A stretch of DNA of 64,000 nt from Klebsiella michiganensis (GCF_002925905.1 NZ_PRDB01000002.1:682001-746000); one strand, 5' to 3'. Numbered from the stretch's first letter, positions 35,867 to 48,744 are shown. Program-made: numbers and translations. The notes: generated from the letters alone by a model not told the origin.

Positions 35867-37120
35867 ATGAAAGGTAGCAATAAAAGCCGTTGGGCTGCGG
35901 TGCTGGTGGTCGCGATCGTCGCGGGCGCCGCGTACTGGTTCTGGCAGGGTCGCGAAGCGGCAAACAGCGGCGCGCCGACGGCAACAGGCGCGCGCCAGCA
36001 GGGGCCCGGAGGCGGACGCCCCGGTCGTTTTGGCGCCGCCCTCGCGCCGGTACAGGCGGCCACCGCCACCAGCGAAGCGGTACCGCGCTACCTTTCCGGC
36101 CTCGGCACCGTGACGGCGGCGAATACCGTCACCGTCCGCAGCCGCGTCGACGGCCAACTGCTGGCCATCCACTTTACCGAAGGCCAGCAGGTCAAGGCGG
36201 GCGACCTGCTCGCGGAAATCGATCCCAGCCAGTTTAAAGTGGCCCTCGCCCAGGCCGAAGGCCAGCTGGCGAAAGATCGGGCCACCCTGGCCAACGCCCG
36301 TCGCGATCTGGCGCGCTACCAGCAGCTGGTCAAAACCAATCTGGTTTCCCGGCAGGAGCTGGACACCCAGCAGTCGCTGGTCAGCGAAACCCAGGGTACG
36401 ATCAAAGCGGACGAAGCCGCCGTCGCCAGCGCCCAGCTGCAGCTCAACTGGAGCCGCATTACCGCGCCGATCGACGGCCGGGTCGGCTTAAAGCAGGTGG
36501 ATATCGGCAACCAGATCGCCAGCGGAGATACCACCGGGATCGTGGTGCTAACGCAAACTCACCCTATCGACGTGGTCTTTACGCTGCCGGAAAACCAAAT
36601 CGCCACCGTAGTACAGGCGCAAAAGGCGGGGAAAAAGCTGGTCGTCGAAGCCTGGGACCGCACCAATAAACAGAAAATCAGCGAAGGTTCACTGCTGAGC
36701 CTCGATAATCAGATTGACGTCACCACCGGTACCATCAAGCTGAAAGCGCGCTTTACTAACCAGGACGATGCCCTGTTCCCGAATCAGTTCGTCAACGCCC
36801 GTATGCTGGTCGATACCGAGCAGAACGCAGTGGTGATCCCAACCGCCGCGCTGCAAATGGGTAACGAAGGCCATTTCGTCTGGGTACTGAACGATGAGAA
36901 CAAGGTCAGCAAGCACACCGTCACGCCGGGTATTCAGGACAGTCTGAAAGTGGTGATTAACGCCGGGCTTTCCGCCGGCGATCGCGTCGTAACCGACGGG
37001 ATCGATCGTCTGACCGAAGGCGCAAAAGTTGAGGTCGTCGAAGCCCAGGATGCGGCTACCGCCGCCGAGCCGGAAAAAGCCACCAGCCGCGAGTACGGTA
37101 AAAAAGGAGCGCGCTCCTGA
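35867..37120 (+). CDS. mdtA: MdtA, periplasmic adaptor of the MdtABC efflux pump
   Basis: 417 residues (E. coli 415). An N-terminal membrane anchor or signal ([21 protein letters not shown]) is followed by a Gly/Arg-rich linker, the lipoyl halves ([30 protein letters not shown] and [17 protein letters not shown]), an alpha-hairpin between them, and a beta-barrel and membrane-proximal domain. It links the MdtB/MdtC inner-membrane transporter to TolC. First gene of mdtABCD-baeSR; it shares one base with mdtB. Confidence 0.96.
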   Translation: MKGSNKSRWAAVLVVAIVAGAAYWFWQGREAANSGAPTATGARQQGPGGGRPGRFGAALAPVQAATATSEAVPRYLSGLGTVTAANTVTVRSRVDGQLLAIHFTEGQQVKAGDLLAEIDPSQFKVALAQAEGQLAKDRATLANARRDLARYQQLVKTNLVSRQELDTQQSLVSETQGTIKADEAAVASAQLQLNWSRITAPIDGRVGLKQVDIGNQIASGDTTGIVVLTQTHPIDVVFTLPENQIATVVQAQKAGKKLVVEAWDRTNKQKISEGSLLSLDNQIDVTTGTIKLKARFTNQDDALFPNQFVNARMLVDTEQNAVVIPTAALQMGNEGHFVWVLNDENKVSKHTVTPGIQDSLKVVINAGLSAGDRVVTDGIDRLTEGAKVEVVEAQDAATAAEPEKATSREYGKKGARS

Positions 37121-40100
37121 TGCAAGTGTTACCGCCGAGCAGCACGGGTGGCCCTTCCCGTCTGTTTATCATGCGCCCGGTCGCCACCACGCTGTTAATG
37201 GTGGCCATTATGCTGGCCGGGATTATCGGCTATCGTTTCCTGCCGGTTTCGGCGCTGCCGGAAGTGGACTACCCGACCATTCAGGTGGTAACCCTCTATC
37301 CCGGCGCCAGCCCGGACGTGATGACCTCGTCGGTGACCGCCCCGCTGGAGCGCCAGTTTGGCCAGATGTCCGGCCTCAAGCAGATGTCCTCCCAGAGCTC
37401 CGGCGGCGCGTCGGTGGTGACGCTCCAGTTCCAGCTCACGCTGCCGCTGGACGTCGCGGAGCAGGAAGTGCAGGCGGCCATCAACGCCGCCACCAACCTG
37501 CTGCCTTCGGACCTGCCTAACCCGCCGGTCTACAGCAAAGTTAACCCCGCCGATCCACCGATTATGACCCTCGCGGTCACCTCTTCCGCCGTGCCGATGA
37601 CCCAGGTAGAGGATATGGTCGAGACCCGCGTGGCGCAGAAAATCTCCCAGGTTTCCGGCGTCGGGCTTGTCACCCTCGCGGGCGGCCAGCGCCCGGCGGT
37701 ACGCGTCAAGCTCAACGCCCAGGCCATCGCCGCCCTCGGGCTGACCAGCGAAACGGTGCGCACCGCGATAACCAGCGCCAACGTCAACTCGGCGAAGGGG
37801 AGTCTTGACGGCCCGTCGCGGGCGGTCACCCTCTCCGCCAACGATCAGATGCAGTCGGCGGAAGATTACCGCCGGCTGATTATCGCCTGGCAAAACGGCG
37901 CGCCGATTCGCCTCGGCGACGTCGCCACCGTGGAACAGGGCGCGGAAAACAGCTGGCTTGGGGCATGGGCGAACAATCAGCGGGCGATCGTCATGAACGT
38001 CCAGCGCCAGCCGGGGGCCAACATTATCTCGACCGCCGACAGCATCCGCCAGATGCTGCCGCAGCTCACCGAAAGCCTGCCGAAATCGGTTAAAGTGCAG
38101 GTACTTTCCGACCGTACCACCAATATCCGCGCCTCGGTCAGCGACACCCAGTTCGAGCTGATGCTGGCCATCGCCCTGGTGGTGATGATTATCTACGTCT
38201 TTCTGCGCAACGTCCCGGCGACGATTATTCCCGGCATCGCCGTACCGCTATCGCTGGTCGGCACCTTTGCGGTGATGGTGTTTCTTGATTTTTCGATTAA
38301 CAACCTGACGCTGATGGCCCTGACCATCGCCACCGGTTTTGTGGTCGATGACGCCATCGTGGTGATTGAAAACATCTCGCGCTATATCGAGAAAGGCGAA
38401 AAGCCGCTGGCCGCCGCCCTGAAAGGGGCCGGAGAGATTGGCTTTACCATTATCTCGCTGACCTTCTCGCTGATTGCGGTGCTGATCCCGCTGCTGTTTA
38501 TGGGCGATATCGTGGGCCGTCTGTTCCGCGAGTTCGCCATTACTCTGGCGGTGGCGATCCTGATTTCCGCGGTGGTGTCGCTGACCCTGACGCCGATGAT
38601 GTGCGCCCGCATGCTCAGCCATGAATCGCTGCGCAAGCAGAATCGCTTCTCACGCGCCAGCGAACGCTTTTTTGAGCGGGTGATCGCCGTCTATGGCCGC
38701 TGGCTGAGCCGGGTGCTGAATCATCCGTGGCTGACCCTGAGCGTGGCCCTCGGTACCCTGGTGCTGTCGATTATGCTGTGGGTGTTTATTCCGAAGGGCT
38801 TTTTCCCGATTCAGGACAACGGCATTATTCAGGGTACGCTGCAGGCGCCGCAGTCGGCGTCGTTCGCCAATATGGCCGAGCGCCAGCAGCAGGTGTCGGC
38901 GGCAATACTTCAAGATCCGGCGGTGGAAAGCCTGACCTCCTACGTCGGCGTCGACGGCACCAACCCGGCGCTGAACAGCGCCCGCCTGCAAATCAACCTT
39001 AAGCCGCTCGATGAACGCGACGATCGGGTGCAGACGGTGATTGGCCGCCTGCAGAACGCGGTGAGCGGCATTCCCGGGATTGAGCTTTACCTCCAGCCGA
39101 CCCAGGATCTGACCATTGACACCACCGTCAGCCGCACCCAGTACCAGTTCACCCTGCAGGCCAACTCGCTGGACGCGCTCAGCAACTGGGTCCCGCAGCT
39201 GCTGGCCCGGCTGCAGGCGCTGCCGCAGCTCTCCGACGTCAGCAGCGACTGGCAGGATAAGGGCCTGGCGGCGTATATCAACGTTGATCGCGATAGCGCC
39301 AGCCGTCTCGGCATCAGCATGGCGGACGTCGATAACGCCCTGTATAACGCCTTTGGGCAGCGTCTGATTTCCACCATCTATACCCAGGCGAACCAGTACC
39401 GCGTAGTGCTGGAGCATGATACCCAGGCCACGCCGGGGCTGGCGGCGCTGGACAATATCCGCCTCACCAGCAGAGACGGCGGGATCGTGCCGCTCACCAC
39501 GATCGCCAAAGTCGAACAGCGCTTTGCTCCGCTGTCGATTAACCACCTCGATCAGTTCCCGGTCACCACCATCTCGTTTAACGTGCCGGACAACTATTCG
39601 CTGGGCGATGCGGTCGATGCGATTCTTAGCGCCGAGCAGGCGCTGGAATTCCCGAGCGATATCCGTACCCAGTTCCAGGGCAGCTCTCTGGCTTTCCAGT
39701 CGGCGCTCGGCAGCACCGTCTGGCTGGTGGTTGCCGCGGTGGTGGCGATGTATATCGTCCTCGGCGTGCTGTATGAGAGCTTTATTCACCCGATCACCAT
39801 TCTCTCCACCCTGCCGACGGCGGGCGTCGGCGCGCTGCTGGCGCTATGGCTGGCCGGGAGCGAGCTGGACGTTATCGCCATTATCGGCATCATTCTGCTG
39901 ATCGGCATCGTCAAGAAAAACGCCATCATGATGATCGACTTCGCGCTGGCCGCCGAACGCGAACAGGGTATGCCGCCGCGCGAGGCAATCTACCAGGCCT
40001 GCCTGCTGCGCTTCCGCCCGATCCTGATGACCACCCTCGCCGCCCTGCTCGGCGCGCTGCCGCTGATGCTCAGTACCGGCGTCGGCGCGGAGCTGCGGCG

Positions 40101-40242
40101 TCCGCTGGGGATTGGCATGGTCGGCGGTCTGATGCTCAGCCAGGTGCTGACGCTGTTCACGACTCCGGTTATCTATCTGCTGTTCGACCGGCTGTCGCTG
40201 TATATGAAGAGCCGCTTCCCGCGGCGTGAGGAGGAGGCGTAG
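37120..40242 (+). CDS. mdtB: MdtB, RND efflux transporter subunit
   Basis: 1040 residues, the E. coli length, with the RND layout: [29 protein letters not shown] at the start, 12 membrane helices and two large periplasmic loops. The TM4 proton-relay region [15 protein letters not shown] and the repeat-2 [18 protein letters not shown] are intact. MdtB forms a heterotrimer with MdtC and exports bile salts and other amphiphiles. The stop TAG directly abuts the GTG of mdtC. Confidence 0.97.
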   Translation: MQVLPPSSTGGPSRLFIMRPVATTLLMVAIMLAGIIGYRFLPVSALPEVDYPTIQVVTLYPGASPDVMTSSVTAPLERQFGQMSGLKQMSSQSSGGASVVTLQFQLTLPLDVAEQEVQAAINAATNLLPSDLPNPPVYSKVNPADPPIMTLAVTSSAVPMTQVEDMVETRVAQKISQVSGVGLVTLAGGQRPAVRVKLNAQAIAALGLTSETVRTAITSANVNSAKGSLDGPSRAVTLSANDQMQSAEDYRRLIIAWQNGAPIRLGDVATVEQGAENSWLGAWANNQRAIVMNVQRQPGANIISTADSIRQMLPQLTESLPKSVKVQVLSDRTTNIRASVSDTQFELMLAIALVVMIIYVFLRNVPATIIPGIAVPLSLVGTFAVMVFLDFSINNLTLMALTIATGFVVDDAIVVIENISRYIEKGEKPLAAALKGAGEIGFTIISLTFSLIAVLIPLLFMGDIVGRLFREFAITLAVAILISAVVSLTLTPMMCARMLSHESLRKQNRFSRASERFFERVIAVYGRWLSRVLNHPWLTLSVALGTLVLSIMLWVFIPKGFFPIQDNGIIQGTLQAPQSASFANMAERQQQVSAAILQDPAVESLTSYVGVDGTNPALNSARLQINLKPLDERDDRVQTVIGRLQNAVSGIPGIELYLQPTQDLTIDTTVSRTQYQFTLQANSLDALSNWVPQLLARLQALPQLSDVSSDWQDKGLAAYINVDRDSASRLGISMADVDNALYNAFGQRLISTIYTQANQYRVVLEHDTQATPGLAALDNIRLTSRDGGIVPLTTIAKVEQRFAPLSINHLDQFPVTTISFNVPDNYSLGDAVDAILSAEQALEFPSDIRTQFQGSSLAFQSALGSTVWLVVAAVVAMYIVLGVLYESFIHPITILSTLPTAGVGALLALWLAGSELDVIAIIGIILLIGIVKKNAIMMIDFALAAEREQGMPPREAIYQACLLRFRPILMTTLAALLGALPLMLSTGVGAELRRPLGIGMVGGLMLSQVLTLFTTPVIYLLFDRLSLYMKSRFPRREEEA

Positions 40243-43200
40243 GTGAAGTTTTTCGCCCTCTTCATTTACCGTCCGGTGGCGACGATTCTGCTTTCGCTCG
40301 CCATTACCCTGTGCGGCATCCTCGGCTTCCGCCTGCTGCCGGTGGCGCCGCTGCCGCAGGTGGATTTCCCGGTGATCATGATCAGCGCCTCGCTGCCCGG
40401 CGCGTCGCCGGAGACCATGGCCTCTTCGGTGGCGACGCCGCTGGAGCGCTCTTTGGGGCGGATTGCCGGGGTCAATGAGATGACCTCCTCCAGCTCGCTC
40501 GGCAGTACGCGAATCATTCTCGAGTTCAACTTTGACCGCGACATCAACGGCGCGGCCCGCGACGTGCAGGCGGCGATTAACGCCGCGCAAAGCCTGCTGC
40601 CGAGCGGGATGCCGAGCCGTCCGACCTACCGCAAAGCCAACCCGTCCGACGCGCCGATCATGATCCTCACCCTCACCTCGGATACCTGGTCCCAGGGTGA
40701 GCTGTACGACTTCGCCTCTACCCAGCTGGCGCAGACCATTGCCCAGATTGACGGCGTCGGCGACGTGGACGTCGGCGGCAGTTCGCTGCCCGCGGTACGC
40801 GTCGACCTCAACCCGCAGGCGCTGTTTAACCAGGGCGTGTCGCTGGACGCGGTGCGCACCGCCATCAGCAACGCCAACGTGCGTAGACCGCAGGGAGCGC
40901 TGGAGGACGCGACCCACCGCTGGCAGGTAGCGACCAACGACGAGCTGAAGACCGCCGCCGAATACCAGCCGCTGATCGTACACTACAATAACGGCGCGGC
41001 GGTGCGGCTCGGCGACGTCGCCAACGTCACCGACTCGGTACAGGACGTGCGCAACGCCGGGATGACCAACGCCAAACCGGCGATTTTGCTGATGATCCGC
41101 AAGCTGCCGGAAGCCAATATCATTGAGACGGTGGACAGCATTCGCGCCCGCCTGCCGGAGCTGCAGCGCACCATCCCGGCCTCTGTCGATCTGCAAATCG
41201 CCCAGGACCGTTCGCCGACCATCCGAGCCTCGCTGGAGGAAGTGGAGCAAACGCTGGTGATTTCGGTGGCGCTGGTCATCCTCGTGGTCTTCCTGTTCCT
41301 GCGCTCGGGCCGCGCGACGCTGATCCCGGCGGTGGCCGTTCCGGTATCGCTGATCGGCACCTTCGCCGCCATGTACCTGTGCGGCTTCAGCCTCAATAAC
41401 CTGTCGCTGATGGCGCTGACTATCGCCACCGGCTTCGTGGTCGATGACGCCATCGTGGTGCTGGAGAATATTTCCCGTCATCTCGAAGCCGGCATGAAGC
41501 CGCTGCAGGCCGCGCTGCAGGGGAGCCGGGAAGTCGGTTTTACCGTGCTGTCGATGAGCCTGTCGCTGGTGGCGGTGTTCCTGCCGCTGCTGCTGATGGG
41601 CGGCCTGCCGGGAAGGCTGCTGCGCGAGTTCGCCGTCACTTTGTCGGTGGCGATCGGCATCTCGCTGGCGGTCTCCCTGACCCTGACGCCGATGATGTGC
41701 GGCTGGCTGCTGAAAAGCGGCAAGCCCCACGAGCCGACGCGCAAGCGTGGTTTTGGCCGCCTGCTGGTGGCGATTCAGGGCGGTTACGGTAAGTCGCTGA
41801 AGTGGGTGCTGAAGCACAGCCGCTTAACCGGCCTGGTGCTGCTCGGCACCATCGCGCTAAGCGTCTGGCTCTATATCTCGATACCCAAAACCTTCTTCCC
41901 CGAGCAGGACACCGGGGTGCTGATGGGCGGTATCCAGGCGGACCAGAGCATCTCGTTCCAGGCGATGCGCGGCAAGCTGGAGGACTTTATGAAGATCATT
42001 CGTGAAGATCCGGCGGTAGACAACGTCACCGGTTTTACCGGCGGCTCGCGGGTCAACAGCGGGATGATGTTTATCACCCTGAAGCCGCGCGATGAGCGCC
42101 ATGAGACGGCGCAACAGATTATCGATCGGCTGCGCAAAAAGCTGGCGAAGGAGCCGGGGGCCAACCTGTTCCTGATGGCGGTACAGGATATCCGCGTCGG
42201 CGGCCGTCAGGCCAACGCCAGCTACCAGTATACGCTGCTGTCGGACGACCTCGCGGCGCTGCGGGAATGGGAGCCGAAAATCCGCAAAACGCTGGCGGCG
42301 CTGCCGGAGCTGGCGGACGTTAACTCCGACAGTCAGAATAACGGCGCGGAGATGGACCTGATCTACGATCGCGATACCATGTCGCGGCTCGGCATCAGCG
42401 TGCAGGACGCCAACAATCTGCTGAACAACGCCTTCGGCCAACGGCAGATCTCCACCATCTACCAGCCGCTGAACCAGTATAAAGTGGTGATGCAGGTCGA
42501 CCCGGCCTACACCCAGGACGTCAGCGCCCTCGATAAGATGTTTGTGATCAACAGCGAAGACAAGCCGATTCCGCTTGCCTATTTCGCTAAATGGCAGCCG
42601 GCCAACGCGCCGCTGTCGGTGAACCACCAGGGGCTGTCGGCGGCATCGACCATCTCCTTTAACTTGCCTACCGGCAAGTCGCTGTCGGAAGCCAGCGATG
42701 CCATCAACCGGGCGATGACCCAGATTGGCGTGCCGTCCAGCGTCCGCGGGTCGTTCGCCGGGACCGCGCAGGTGTTCCAGCAAACCATGAACTCGCAGGT
42801 GCTCCTGATACTGGCGGCCATCGCCACGGTCTATATTGTGCTGGGGATCCTCTATGAGAGCTACGTTCATCCGCTGACCATTCTGTCGACCATTCCGTCC
42901 GCGGGCGTCGGCGCGCTGCTGGCGCTGGAGCTTTTCGATGCCCCGTTCAGCCTAATCGCGCTTATCGGAATTATGCTATTAATTGGCATCGTGAAGAAAA
43001 ACGCCATCATGATGGTCGATTTCGCCCTTGAGGCGCAGCGCAACGGCAACCTGCCGCCGGAAGAGGCGATCTTCCAGGCCTGTCTGCTGCGCTTCCGGCC
43101 GATAATAATGACCACCCTGGCGGCGCTGTTCGGCGCGCTGCCGCTGGTTATCTCCGGCGGCGACGGCTCCGAACTGCGCCAGCCGCTGGGGATTACCATT

Positions 43201-43320
43201 GTCGGCGGCCTGGTGATGAGTCAGCTGTTGACCCTGTACACCACGCCGGTGGTCTATCTGTTCTTCGACCGTCTGCGGCTGCGTTTTTCGCGAAAAGTCC
43301 CTCAACCGGTAAGCGAATAA
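40243..43320 (+). CDS. mdtC: MdtC, RND efflux transporter subunit
   Basis: 1025 residues, E. coli length, starting with GTG immediately after the mdtB stop and preceded by GAGGAGG, a strong ribosome site inside mdtB. RND features match Mdt[40 protein letters not shown] and [18 protein letters not shown]. In the E. coli pump MdtC is the subunit that binds drug, while MdtB mainly supports proton translocation. Confidence 0.97.
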   Translation: MKFFALFIYRPVATILLSLAITLCGILGFRLLPVAPLPQVDFPVIMISASLPGASPETMASSVATPLERSLGRIAGVNEMTSSSSLGSTRIILEFNFDRDINGAARDVQAAINAAQSLLPSGMPSRPTYRKANPSDAPIMILTLTSDTWSQGELYDFASTQLAQTIAQIDGVGDVDVGGSSLPAVRVDLNPQALFNQGVSLDAVRTAISNANVRRPQGALEDATHRWQVATNDELKTAAEYQPLIVHYNNGAAVRLGDVANVTDSVQDVRNAGMTNAKPAILLMIRKLPEANIIETVDSIRARLPELQRTIPASVDLQIAQDRSPTIRASLEEVEQTLVISVALVILVVFLFLRSGRATLIPAVAVPVSLIGTFAAMYLCGFSLNNLSLMALTIATGFVVDDAIVVLENISRHLEAGMKPLQAALQGSREVGFTVLSMSLSLVAVFLPLLLMGGLPGRLLREFAVTLSVAIGISLAVSLTLTPMMCGWLLKSGKPHEPTRKRGFGRLLVAIQGGYGKSLKWVLKHSRLTGLVLLGTIALSVWLYISIPKTFFPEQDTGVLMGGIQADQSISFQAMRGKLEDFMKIIREDPAVDNVTGFTGGSRVNSGMMFITLKPRDERHETAQQIIDRLRKKLAKEPGANLFLMAVQDIRVGGRQANASYQYTLLSDDLAALREWEPKIRKTLAALPELADVNSDSQNNGAEMDLIYDRDTMSRLGISVQDANNLLNNAFGQRQISTIYQPLNQYKVVMQVDPAYTQDVSALDKMFVINSEDKPIPLAYFAKWQPANAPLSVNHQGLSAASTISFNLPTGKSLSEASDAINRAMTQIGVPSSVRGSFAGTAQVFQQTMNSQVLLILAAIATVYIVLGILYESYVHPLTILSTIPSAGVGALLALELFDAPFSLIALIGIMLLIGIVKKNAIMMVDFALEAQRNGNLPPEEAIFQACLLRFRPIIMTTLAALFGALPLVISGGDGSELRQPLGITIVGGLVMSQLLTLYTTPVVYLFFDRLRLRFSRKVPQPVSE

Positions 43321-43321
43321 C

Positions 43322-44737
43322 ATGACAGATCTTCCCTCCAGCGTGCGCTGGCAGCTGTGGATAGTGGCCTTCGGCTTTTTTATGCAGGCGCTGGATACCA
43401 CTATCGTTAACACCGCCCTCCCCTCCATGGCGCAGAGCCTCGGGGAGAGCCCGCTGCATATGCATATGGTTATCGTCTCCTATGTGCTAACGGTGGCGGT
43501 GATGCTGCCCGCCAGCGGCTGGCTGGCGGACCGGGTCGGGGTGCGGAATATCTTTTTTAGCGCCATCGTGCTGTTTACCGCCGGCTCCCTGTTCTGCGCG
43601 CAGGCCGCCACGCTCGATCAGCTGATACTCGCCCGCGTGCTGCAGGGCGTCGGCGGCGCGATGATGGTGCCGGTTGGCCGCCTGACGGTGATGAAAATCG
43701 TCCCGCGCAGTCAATATATGGCGGCGATGACCTTCGTCACCCTGCCCGGCCAGGTGGGTCCGCTACTCGGCCCGGCGCTCGGCGGGATGCTGGTGGAGTA
43801 CGCCTCCTGGCACTGGATCTTCCTGATCAACATTCCGGTCGGCATCGTCGGCGCCATCGCCACGCTGTGCCTGATGCCCAACTACACTCTGCAAACCCGG
43901 CGCTTTGATATCTTCGGCTTTATTCTGCTGGCCGCCGGCATGGCGACGCTGACCCTGGCGCTCGACGGTAAAAAAGGACTCGGGCTCTCCCCCCTGTGGC
44001 TGACTGCGCTGGTGGCCATCGGCGCGGGGTCAATGCTGTGCTATCTGTGGCACGCGCGCGGCAACCGCAACGCGCTGTTTAGCCTGAAGCTGTTTACCAA
44101 CCGCACCTTTTCTCTCGGCCTTGGCGGCAGCTTCGCCGGGCGTATCGGCAGCGGCATGCTGCCATTTATGACGCCGGTGTTTTTACAGATCGGCCTCGGC
44201 TTTACGCCGTTCCACGCCGGGCTGATGATGATCCCGATGGTGCTCGGCAGCATGGGAATGAAGCGCATTGTGGTCCAGGTGGTCAACCGCTTCGGCTACC
44301 GTCGGGTGCTGGTGACCTCAACTATCGGCCTCGCGCTGGTCAGTCTGCTGTTCATGGCCGTCGCCCTCGCTGGCTGGTACTGGCTGCTGCCGGTGGTGCT
44401 GTTCCTGCAGGGGATGATCAACGCCAGCCGCTTTTCTTCAATGAATACGCTGACCCTGAAAGATCTGCCCGACGATCTGGCCAGCAGCGGCAATAGCCTG
44501 CTGTCGATGGTCATGCAGCTGTCGATGAGTATCGGCGTCACTATCGCCGGTATGCTGCTCGGTCTCTACGGTCAGCAGCATATCAGCGCCGATGCGGCGA
44601 TCGCTCATCAGGTCTTTCTCTATACCTACTTAAGCATGGCGGTGATTATCGCGCTGCCGGCGCTGATTTTTTCCCGCGTACCGGACGACACCACGACCAA
44701 TACCGTGATTCGTCGCCGTAAAAGGAGTGAGTCTTGA
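43322..44737 (+). CDS. mdtD: MdtD, DHA2-type major facilitator transporter
   Basis: 471 residues with 14 predicted membrane helices. It has [15 protein letters not shown] (motif D1 of the family) and [11 protein letters not shown] (motif A). Motif C appears as [16 protein letters not shown]. It is not needed for MdtABC drug efflux in E. coli; the Salmonella homologue IceT exports iron-citrate. Co-transcribed with the pump and baeSR. Confidence 0.95.
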   Translation: MTDLPSSVRWQLWIVAFGFFMQALDTTIVNTALPSMAQSLGESPLHMHMVIVSYVLTVAVMLPASGWLADRVGVRNIFFSAIVLFTAGSLFCAQAATLDQLILARVLQGVGGAMMVPVGRLTVMKIVPRSQYMAAMTFVTLPGQVGPLLGPALGGMLVEYASWHWIFLINIPVGIVGAIATLCLMPNYTLQTRRFDIFGFILLAAGMATLTLALDGKKGLGLSPLWLTALVAIGAGSMLCYLWHARGNRNALFSLKLFTNRTFSLGLGGSFAGRIGSGMLPFMTPVFLQIGLGFTPFHAGLMMIPMVLGSMGMKRIVVQVVNRFGYRRVLVTSTIGLALVSLLFMAVALAGWYWLLPVVLFLQGMINASRFSSMNTLTLKDLPDDLASSGNSLLSMVMQLSMSIGVTIAGMLLGLYGQQHISADAAIAHQVFLYTYLSMAVIIALPALIFSRVPDDTTTNTVIRRRKRSES

Positions 44738-46269
44738 AGTTCTGGCGTCCCGGCATTACCGGCAAGCTGTTTATCGCGATCCTCGCCACCTGCATCGTGC
44801 TGCTGATCAGCATGCACTGGGCGGTGCGTATCAGCTTTGAACGCGGCTTTATTGACTATATCAAGCGCGGCAACGAACAGCGCCTGACCATGCTCGGCGA
44901 TGCCCTGAGCGAGCAGTATGCCCAGCACGGCAGCTGGACGTTTCTGCGCAACAACGACCGCTTTATTTTCCAGCTGCTGAAAACCTTTGAACGCGACAAC
45001 GATGACCGCTCGCCGCCGGGCCGCGGTATGAGCCGCGGTCCGATGGATGAGCCGCACGGTGGCCCCGGCCCGGAAGAGATGCCGCCGGACGCCGCGCCGG
45101 ACCGGCCGCTCGACGGTCCACGCGGCGATCGTGGCGACCGCGGTCCCGGCCCCGATATGCCTCCGCACGGCTGGCGCACGATGTTCTGGGTGGTCGATCA
45201 AAAAGGACGCGTACTGGTGGGCCCGCGCGAACGCGTGCCGAAGGACGGTACCCGGCGCAGTATTATGGTCGACGGCGTCGAGGTTGGCGCGGTCATCGCC
45301 TCGCCGGTTGAACGCCTGACGCGCAACACCGATATCAACTTTGACCGCCAGCAGAAACGTACCAGCTGGCTGATTGTCGCCCTCGCCACGCTGCTGGCGG
45401 CGCTGGCCACCTTCCCGCTGGCGCGCGGTCTGCTCGCGCCGGTTAAACGCCTGGTTGAGGGGACGCACCGTTTGGCGGCCGGCGATTTCTCCACCCGCGT
45501 CGCCGCCACCAGCAGCGATGAGCTGGGGCGTCTGGCCAAAGATTTTAACCAGTTGGCCAGCACCCTGGAACGCAACCAGCAGATGCGCCGGGACCTGATG
45601 GCCGATATTTCCCACGAGCTACGCACGCCGCTGGCGGTGCTGCGCGGCGAGCTGGAGGCGATTCAGGATGGGATCCGCAAATTTACCCCGGACTCCATCG
45701 CCTCCCTGCAGGCGGAAGTCGCCACCCTCACCAAACTGGTCGATGACTTACACCAGCTGTCGATGTCCGATGAAGGCGCCCTCTCCTACCGGAAAACCCC
45801 GGTGAATATCATCAATCTGCTGGAGGTCGCCGCCGGCGCGTTTCGCGAGCGCTTCGCCAGCCGCGGGCTGTCGATCGGCGTTTCGCTGCCGGAAAGCGCG
45901 ACGATTTTCGGCGACCGGGATCGCCTGATGCAGCTGTTTAATAACCTGCTGGAAAACAGCCTGCGCTATACCGATAGCGGCGGCGGCCTGCAGATTAACG
46001 CCAGCCAGAGCGGGGATATGCTGGTTCTCGATTTTGCCGATAGCGCCCCCGGCGTCACCGATGAACAGCTGGAGCGGTTGGTTGAGCGTTTTTATCGTAC
46101 TGAGGGGTCGCGCAATCGTGCCAGCGGCGGCTCTGGTTTAGGGCTGGCGATTTGCCTTAACATTGTCGCGGCCCACGGCGGCACTTTGCGTGCCGGCCAT
46201 TCGCCTTTGGGCGGGGTTAGCATTAAAGTAGAACTACCTCTGGAACGTAATTTATCGAGAGACGTATGA
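44734..46269 (+). CDS. baeS: BaeS, envelope-stress sensor kinase with enlarged periplasmic linker
   Basis: 511 residues from TTG 44734 (AAAGGAGTGAG just before), overlapping mdtD by 4 bases. TM1 is at about 8-30, a periplasmic domain follows to about 208, TM2 at about 210-230, then HAMP ([18 protein letters not shown]), HisKA with [20 protein letters not shown], and HATPase ([22 protein letters not shown]). E. coli BaeS has about 467 residues. The excess is a low-complexity Pro/Gly/Asp/Arg stretch at about 87-142 ([40 protein letters not shown]) in the sensor region. BaeS responds to indole, tannin, zinc and envelope stress in E. coli. Confidence 0.95.
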   Translation: MKFWRPGITGKLFIAILATCIVLLISMHWAVRISFERGFIDYIKRGNEQRLTMLGDALSEQYAQHGSWTFLRNNDRFIFQLLKTFERDNDDRSPPGRGMSRGPMDEPHGGPGPEEMPPDAAPDRPLDGPRGDRGDRGPGPDMPPHGWRTMFWVVDQKGRVLVGPRERVPKDGTRRSIMVDGVEVGAVIASPVERLTRNTDINFDRQQKRTSWLIVALATLLAALATFPLARGLLAPVKRLVEGTHRLAAGDFSTRVAATSSDELGRLAKDFNQLASTLERNQQMRRDLMADISHELRTPLAVLRGELEAIQDGIRKFTPDSIASLQAEVATLTKLVDDLHQLSMSDEGALSYRKTPVNIINLLEVAAGAFRERFASRGLSIGVSLPESATIFGDRDRLMQLFNNLLENSLRYTDSGGGLQINASQSGDMLVLDFADSAPGVTDEQLERLVERFYRTEGSRNRASGGSGLGLAICLNIVAAHGGTLRAGHSPLGGVSIKVELPLERNLSRDV

Positions 46270-46988
46270 CTGAATTACCTGTTGATGAAAACACGCCACG
46301 CATTCTTATCGTGGAAGATGAGCCCAAGCTGGGTCAGCTGCTGATCGATTATCTTCAGGCGGCGGGCTATGCCCCGACGCTGATTGATCACGGCGATCGG
46401 GTTCTGCCGTACGTTCGCCAGACGCCGCCGCACCTAATCCTGCTGGATCTGATGCTACCCGGCACCGACGGGCTCACCCTGTGCCGGGAAATCCGCCGTT
46501 TCTCTGAGGTTCCGGTGGTCATGGTCACCGCCAAAATCGAGGAGATCGACCGCCTGCTGGGGTTAGAAATCGGCGCCGATGACTATATCTGCAAGCCCTA
46601 CAGCCCGCGTGAGGTGGTGGCCAGGGTCAAGACCATTCTTCGCCGCTGCAAACCGCAGCGCGATCTGCAGGCGCTGGATGCGGAAAGCCCGCTGATTGTC
46701 GACGAAGGTCGTTTTCAGGCTTCCTGGCGCGACAAGCTGCTGGACCTTACGCCCGCCGAGTTCCGCCTGCTGAAAACCCTCTCCCAGGAACCGGGTAAAG
46801 TCTTCTCGCGCGAACAGCTGCTGAATCATCTGTACGATGATTACCGGGTGGTGACCGACCGAACGATCGATAGCCATATCAAAAACCTGCGGCGTAAGCT
46901 GGAGTCGCTGGACGCCGAGCAATCGTTTATCCGCGCCGTTTACGGCGTAGGGTACCGCTGGGAAGCCGACGCCTGCCGGCTGGCATAG
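46266..46988 (+). CDS. baeR: BaeR, OmpR-family response regulator
   Basis: 240 residues, the E. coli length. The receiver has [15 protein letters not shown] and [14 protein letters not shown] with the phospho-acceptor Asp, and the Lys in [12 protein letters not shown]. The winged helix has [25 protein letters not shown] and [18 protein letters not shown]. It overlaps baeS by 4 bases and activates mdtABCD-baeSR, acrD and spy in E. coli. Confidence 0.97.
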   Translation: MTELPVDENTPRILIVEDEPKLGQLLIDYLQAAGYAPTLIDHGDRVLPYVRQTPPHLILLDLMLPGTDGLTLCREIRRFSEVPVVMVTAKIEEIDRLLGLEIGADDYICKPYSPREVVARVKTILRRCKPQRDLQALDAESPLIVDEGRFQASWRDKLLDLTPAEFRLLKTLSQEPGKVFSREQLLNHLYDDYRVVTDRTIDSHIKNLRRKLESLDAEQSFIRAVYGVGYRWEADACRLA

Positions 46989-47008
46989 TTAGCCCCTGCC
47001 CGACTTTT

Positions 47009-47100
47009 CCCCGGCTCGCGCTGCGCTTAGCCGGGCTACAGGCTCACCGCCGTCTGCGGGGCAGGTAGCCCGGACAGGCGCGTCAAGCGCCGCCTCCGGG
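47009..47100. repeat. REP-type palindromes (BIME) after baeR
   Basis: Two adjacent hairpins of opposite layout: CCCCGGCT/AGCCGGGC (47009-47036), and CCCGG with CAGGCGCG paired to CGCCGCCT and CCGGG (47069-47100). They resemble the hairpin at 14861-14890. The rest of the 316-bp gap before yegQ carries its promoter; I see no gene. Confidence 0.55.
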
Positions 47101-47305
47101 GAAAAGCAGCGGCTGAAACCGGCAGTTAGCGACCGCGCGATTCATGCCCTGTAAAGATTTGCCGCCCGCTTATCACCAAAGATACCCGACTGATATTTAC
47201 TCCCCTCCCCCACGGCGCTACAATGCCCGCCCTTAATGTGGGGGCACTCCCCAACTCGCCGTACCGGGTGCGGCGAATCTGACCTGTCATCAGAACGAGA
47301 AAATC

Positions 47306-48667
47306 ATGTTTAAACCGGAACTCCTTTCCCCGGCGGGAACGCTGAAAAATATGCGTTACGCTTTCGCTTATGGCGCAGACGCCGTTTACGCGGGCCAACC
47401 GCGCTACTCCCTGCGCGTGCGTAACAACGAATTCAATCACGAAAATCTGCAGCTCGGCATCAACGAAGCCCACGCGCTGGGTAAAAAATTCTATGTGGTG
47501 GTTAACATTGCCCCGCATAACGCCAAGCTGAAAACGTTTATTCGCGATCTGAAGCCGGTGGTGGAAATGGGGCCGGACGCGCTGATCATGTCCGACCCGG
47601 GGTTGATCATGCTGGTGCGCGAAAATTTCCCGCATATGGATATTCACCTGTCGGTACAGGCCAACGCCGTCAACTGGGCGACGGTCAAGTTCTGGCAGCA
47701 AATGGGGCTCACCCGCGTTATTCTCTCCCGCGAGCTGTCGCTGGATGAAATCGCCGAAATTCGCAGCCAGGTGCCGGAAATGGAGATCGAAATTTTCGTT
47801 CACGGCGCGCTGTGCATGGCCTACTCCGGCCGCTGCCTGCTCTCAGGCTATATCAACAAACGCGACCCAAACCAGGGGACCTGCACCAACGCCTGCCGCT
47901 GGGAGTATAACGTCCAGGAAGGCAAAGAAGACGACGTCGGTAATATCGTGCATAAGCACGAACCGATCCCGGTGCAGAACGTCGAGCCAACGCTGGGTAT
48001 CGGCGCGCCGACTGACCAGGTGTTTATGATTGAAGAGGCCAAACGTCCGGGCGAATACATGACCGCTTTCGAAGACGAACACGGCACCTACATCATGAAC
48101 TCGAAAGATCTGCGCGCGATTGCCCACGTTGAGCGCCTGACCCAGATGGGCGTCCACTCGCTGAAAATCGAAGGCCGCACCAAATCACATTACTATTGCG
48201 CCCGTACCGCTCAGGTCTACCGCAAGGCCATTGACGATGCTGCCGCTGGCAAACCGTTCGACACCTCCCTGCTGGATACCCTGGAAAACCTCGCGCACCG
48301 TGGCTATACCGAAGGCTTCCTGCGTCGCCATACGCACGATGACTACCAGAACTACGAGCACGGCTACTCCGTTTCCGAACGCCAGCAGTTTGTCGGCGAA
48401 TTTACCGGCGAGCGCAACGGCCAGCTGGCGGCGGTGGCGGTGAAAAACAAATTTTCCGTCGGCGACAGCCTTGAGCTGATGACCCCGCAGGGCAACGTTA
48501 ACTTTACCCTCGAGCATATGGAAAACGGCAAAGGCGAACGCATGCCGGTCGCGCCGGGCGATGGCCACACGGTATGGTTGCCTGTTCCGGAAGATATGGC
48601 GCTGCAGTATGCGCTGCTGATGCGTAATTTTACTGGCCAGACGACCAGAAACCCGCACGGTAACTAG
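47306..48667 (+). CDS. trhP: TrhP (YegQ), U32-family tRNA hydroxylation protein
   Basis: 453 residues of the peptidase U32 family, starting MFKPELLSPAGTLKNMRYAF. The family signature is EIEIFVHGALCMAYSGRCLLSGYI, followed by NQGTCTNACRWEYNV; these Cys residues match an iron-sulphur site. In E. coli YegQ/TrhP makes 5-hydroxyuridine at the tRNA wobble position U34 using prephenate, in partial redundancy with TrhO. It is the upstream neighbour of cyaR, as in E. coli. Confidence 0.95.
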   Translation: MFKPELLSPAGTLKNMRYAFAYGADAVYAGQPRYSLRVRNNEFNHENLQLGINEAHALGKKFYVVVNIAPHNAKLKTFIRDLKPVVEMGPDALIMSDPGLIMLVRENFPHMDIHLSVQANAVNWATVKFWQQMGLTRVILSRELSLDEIAEIRSQVPEMEIEIFVHGALCMAYSGRCLLSGYINKRDPNQGTCTNACRWEYNVQEGKEDDVGNIVHKHEPIPVQNVEPTLGIGAPTDQVFMIEEAKRPGEYMTAFEDEHGTYIMNSKDLRAIAHVERLTQMGVHSLKIEGRTKSHYYCARTAQVYRKAIDDAAAGKPFDTSLLDTLENLAHRGYTEGFLRRHTHDDYQNYEHGYSVSERQQFVGEFTGERNGQLAAVAVKNKFSVGDSLELMTPQGNVNFTLEHMENGKGERMPVAPGDGHTVWLPVPEDMALQYALLMRNFTGQTTRNPHGN

Positions 48668-48701
48668 TTAATTTGGGTTATTTTTTCACGATGTAAAGAT
48701 A

Positions 48702-48744
48702 TTAGAAACGGATCACATACCGGTTCGTTCAAAGCAGATATCAT
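48702..48744 (+). promoter_or_regulatory. CRP-dependent promoter of cyaR
   Basis: TTAGA-AACGGA-TCACA (48702-48717) fits a CRP site with a good right half. Its centre is about 42 bases before the CyaR 5' end at 48752, the class II position. TATCAT at 48739-48744 is a fitting -10. In E. coli cyaR is activated by cAMP-CRP. Confidence 0.6.

Noticed and set aside
39844-41817. A 657-codon open frame on the minus strand over mdtB/mdtC
   Set aside because: It is antisense to well-conserved RND genes in high-GC DNA, its translation is low-complexity and rich in His, Gln and Arg, and no family is recognised.
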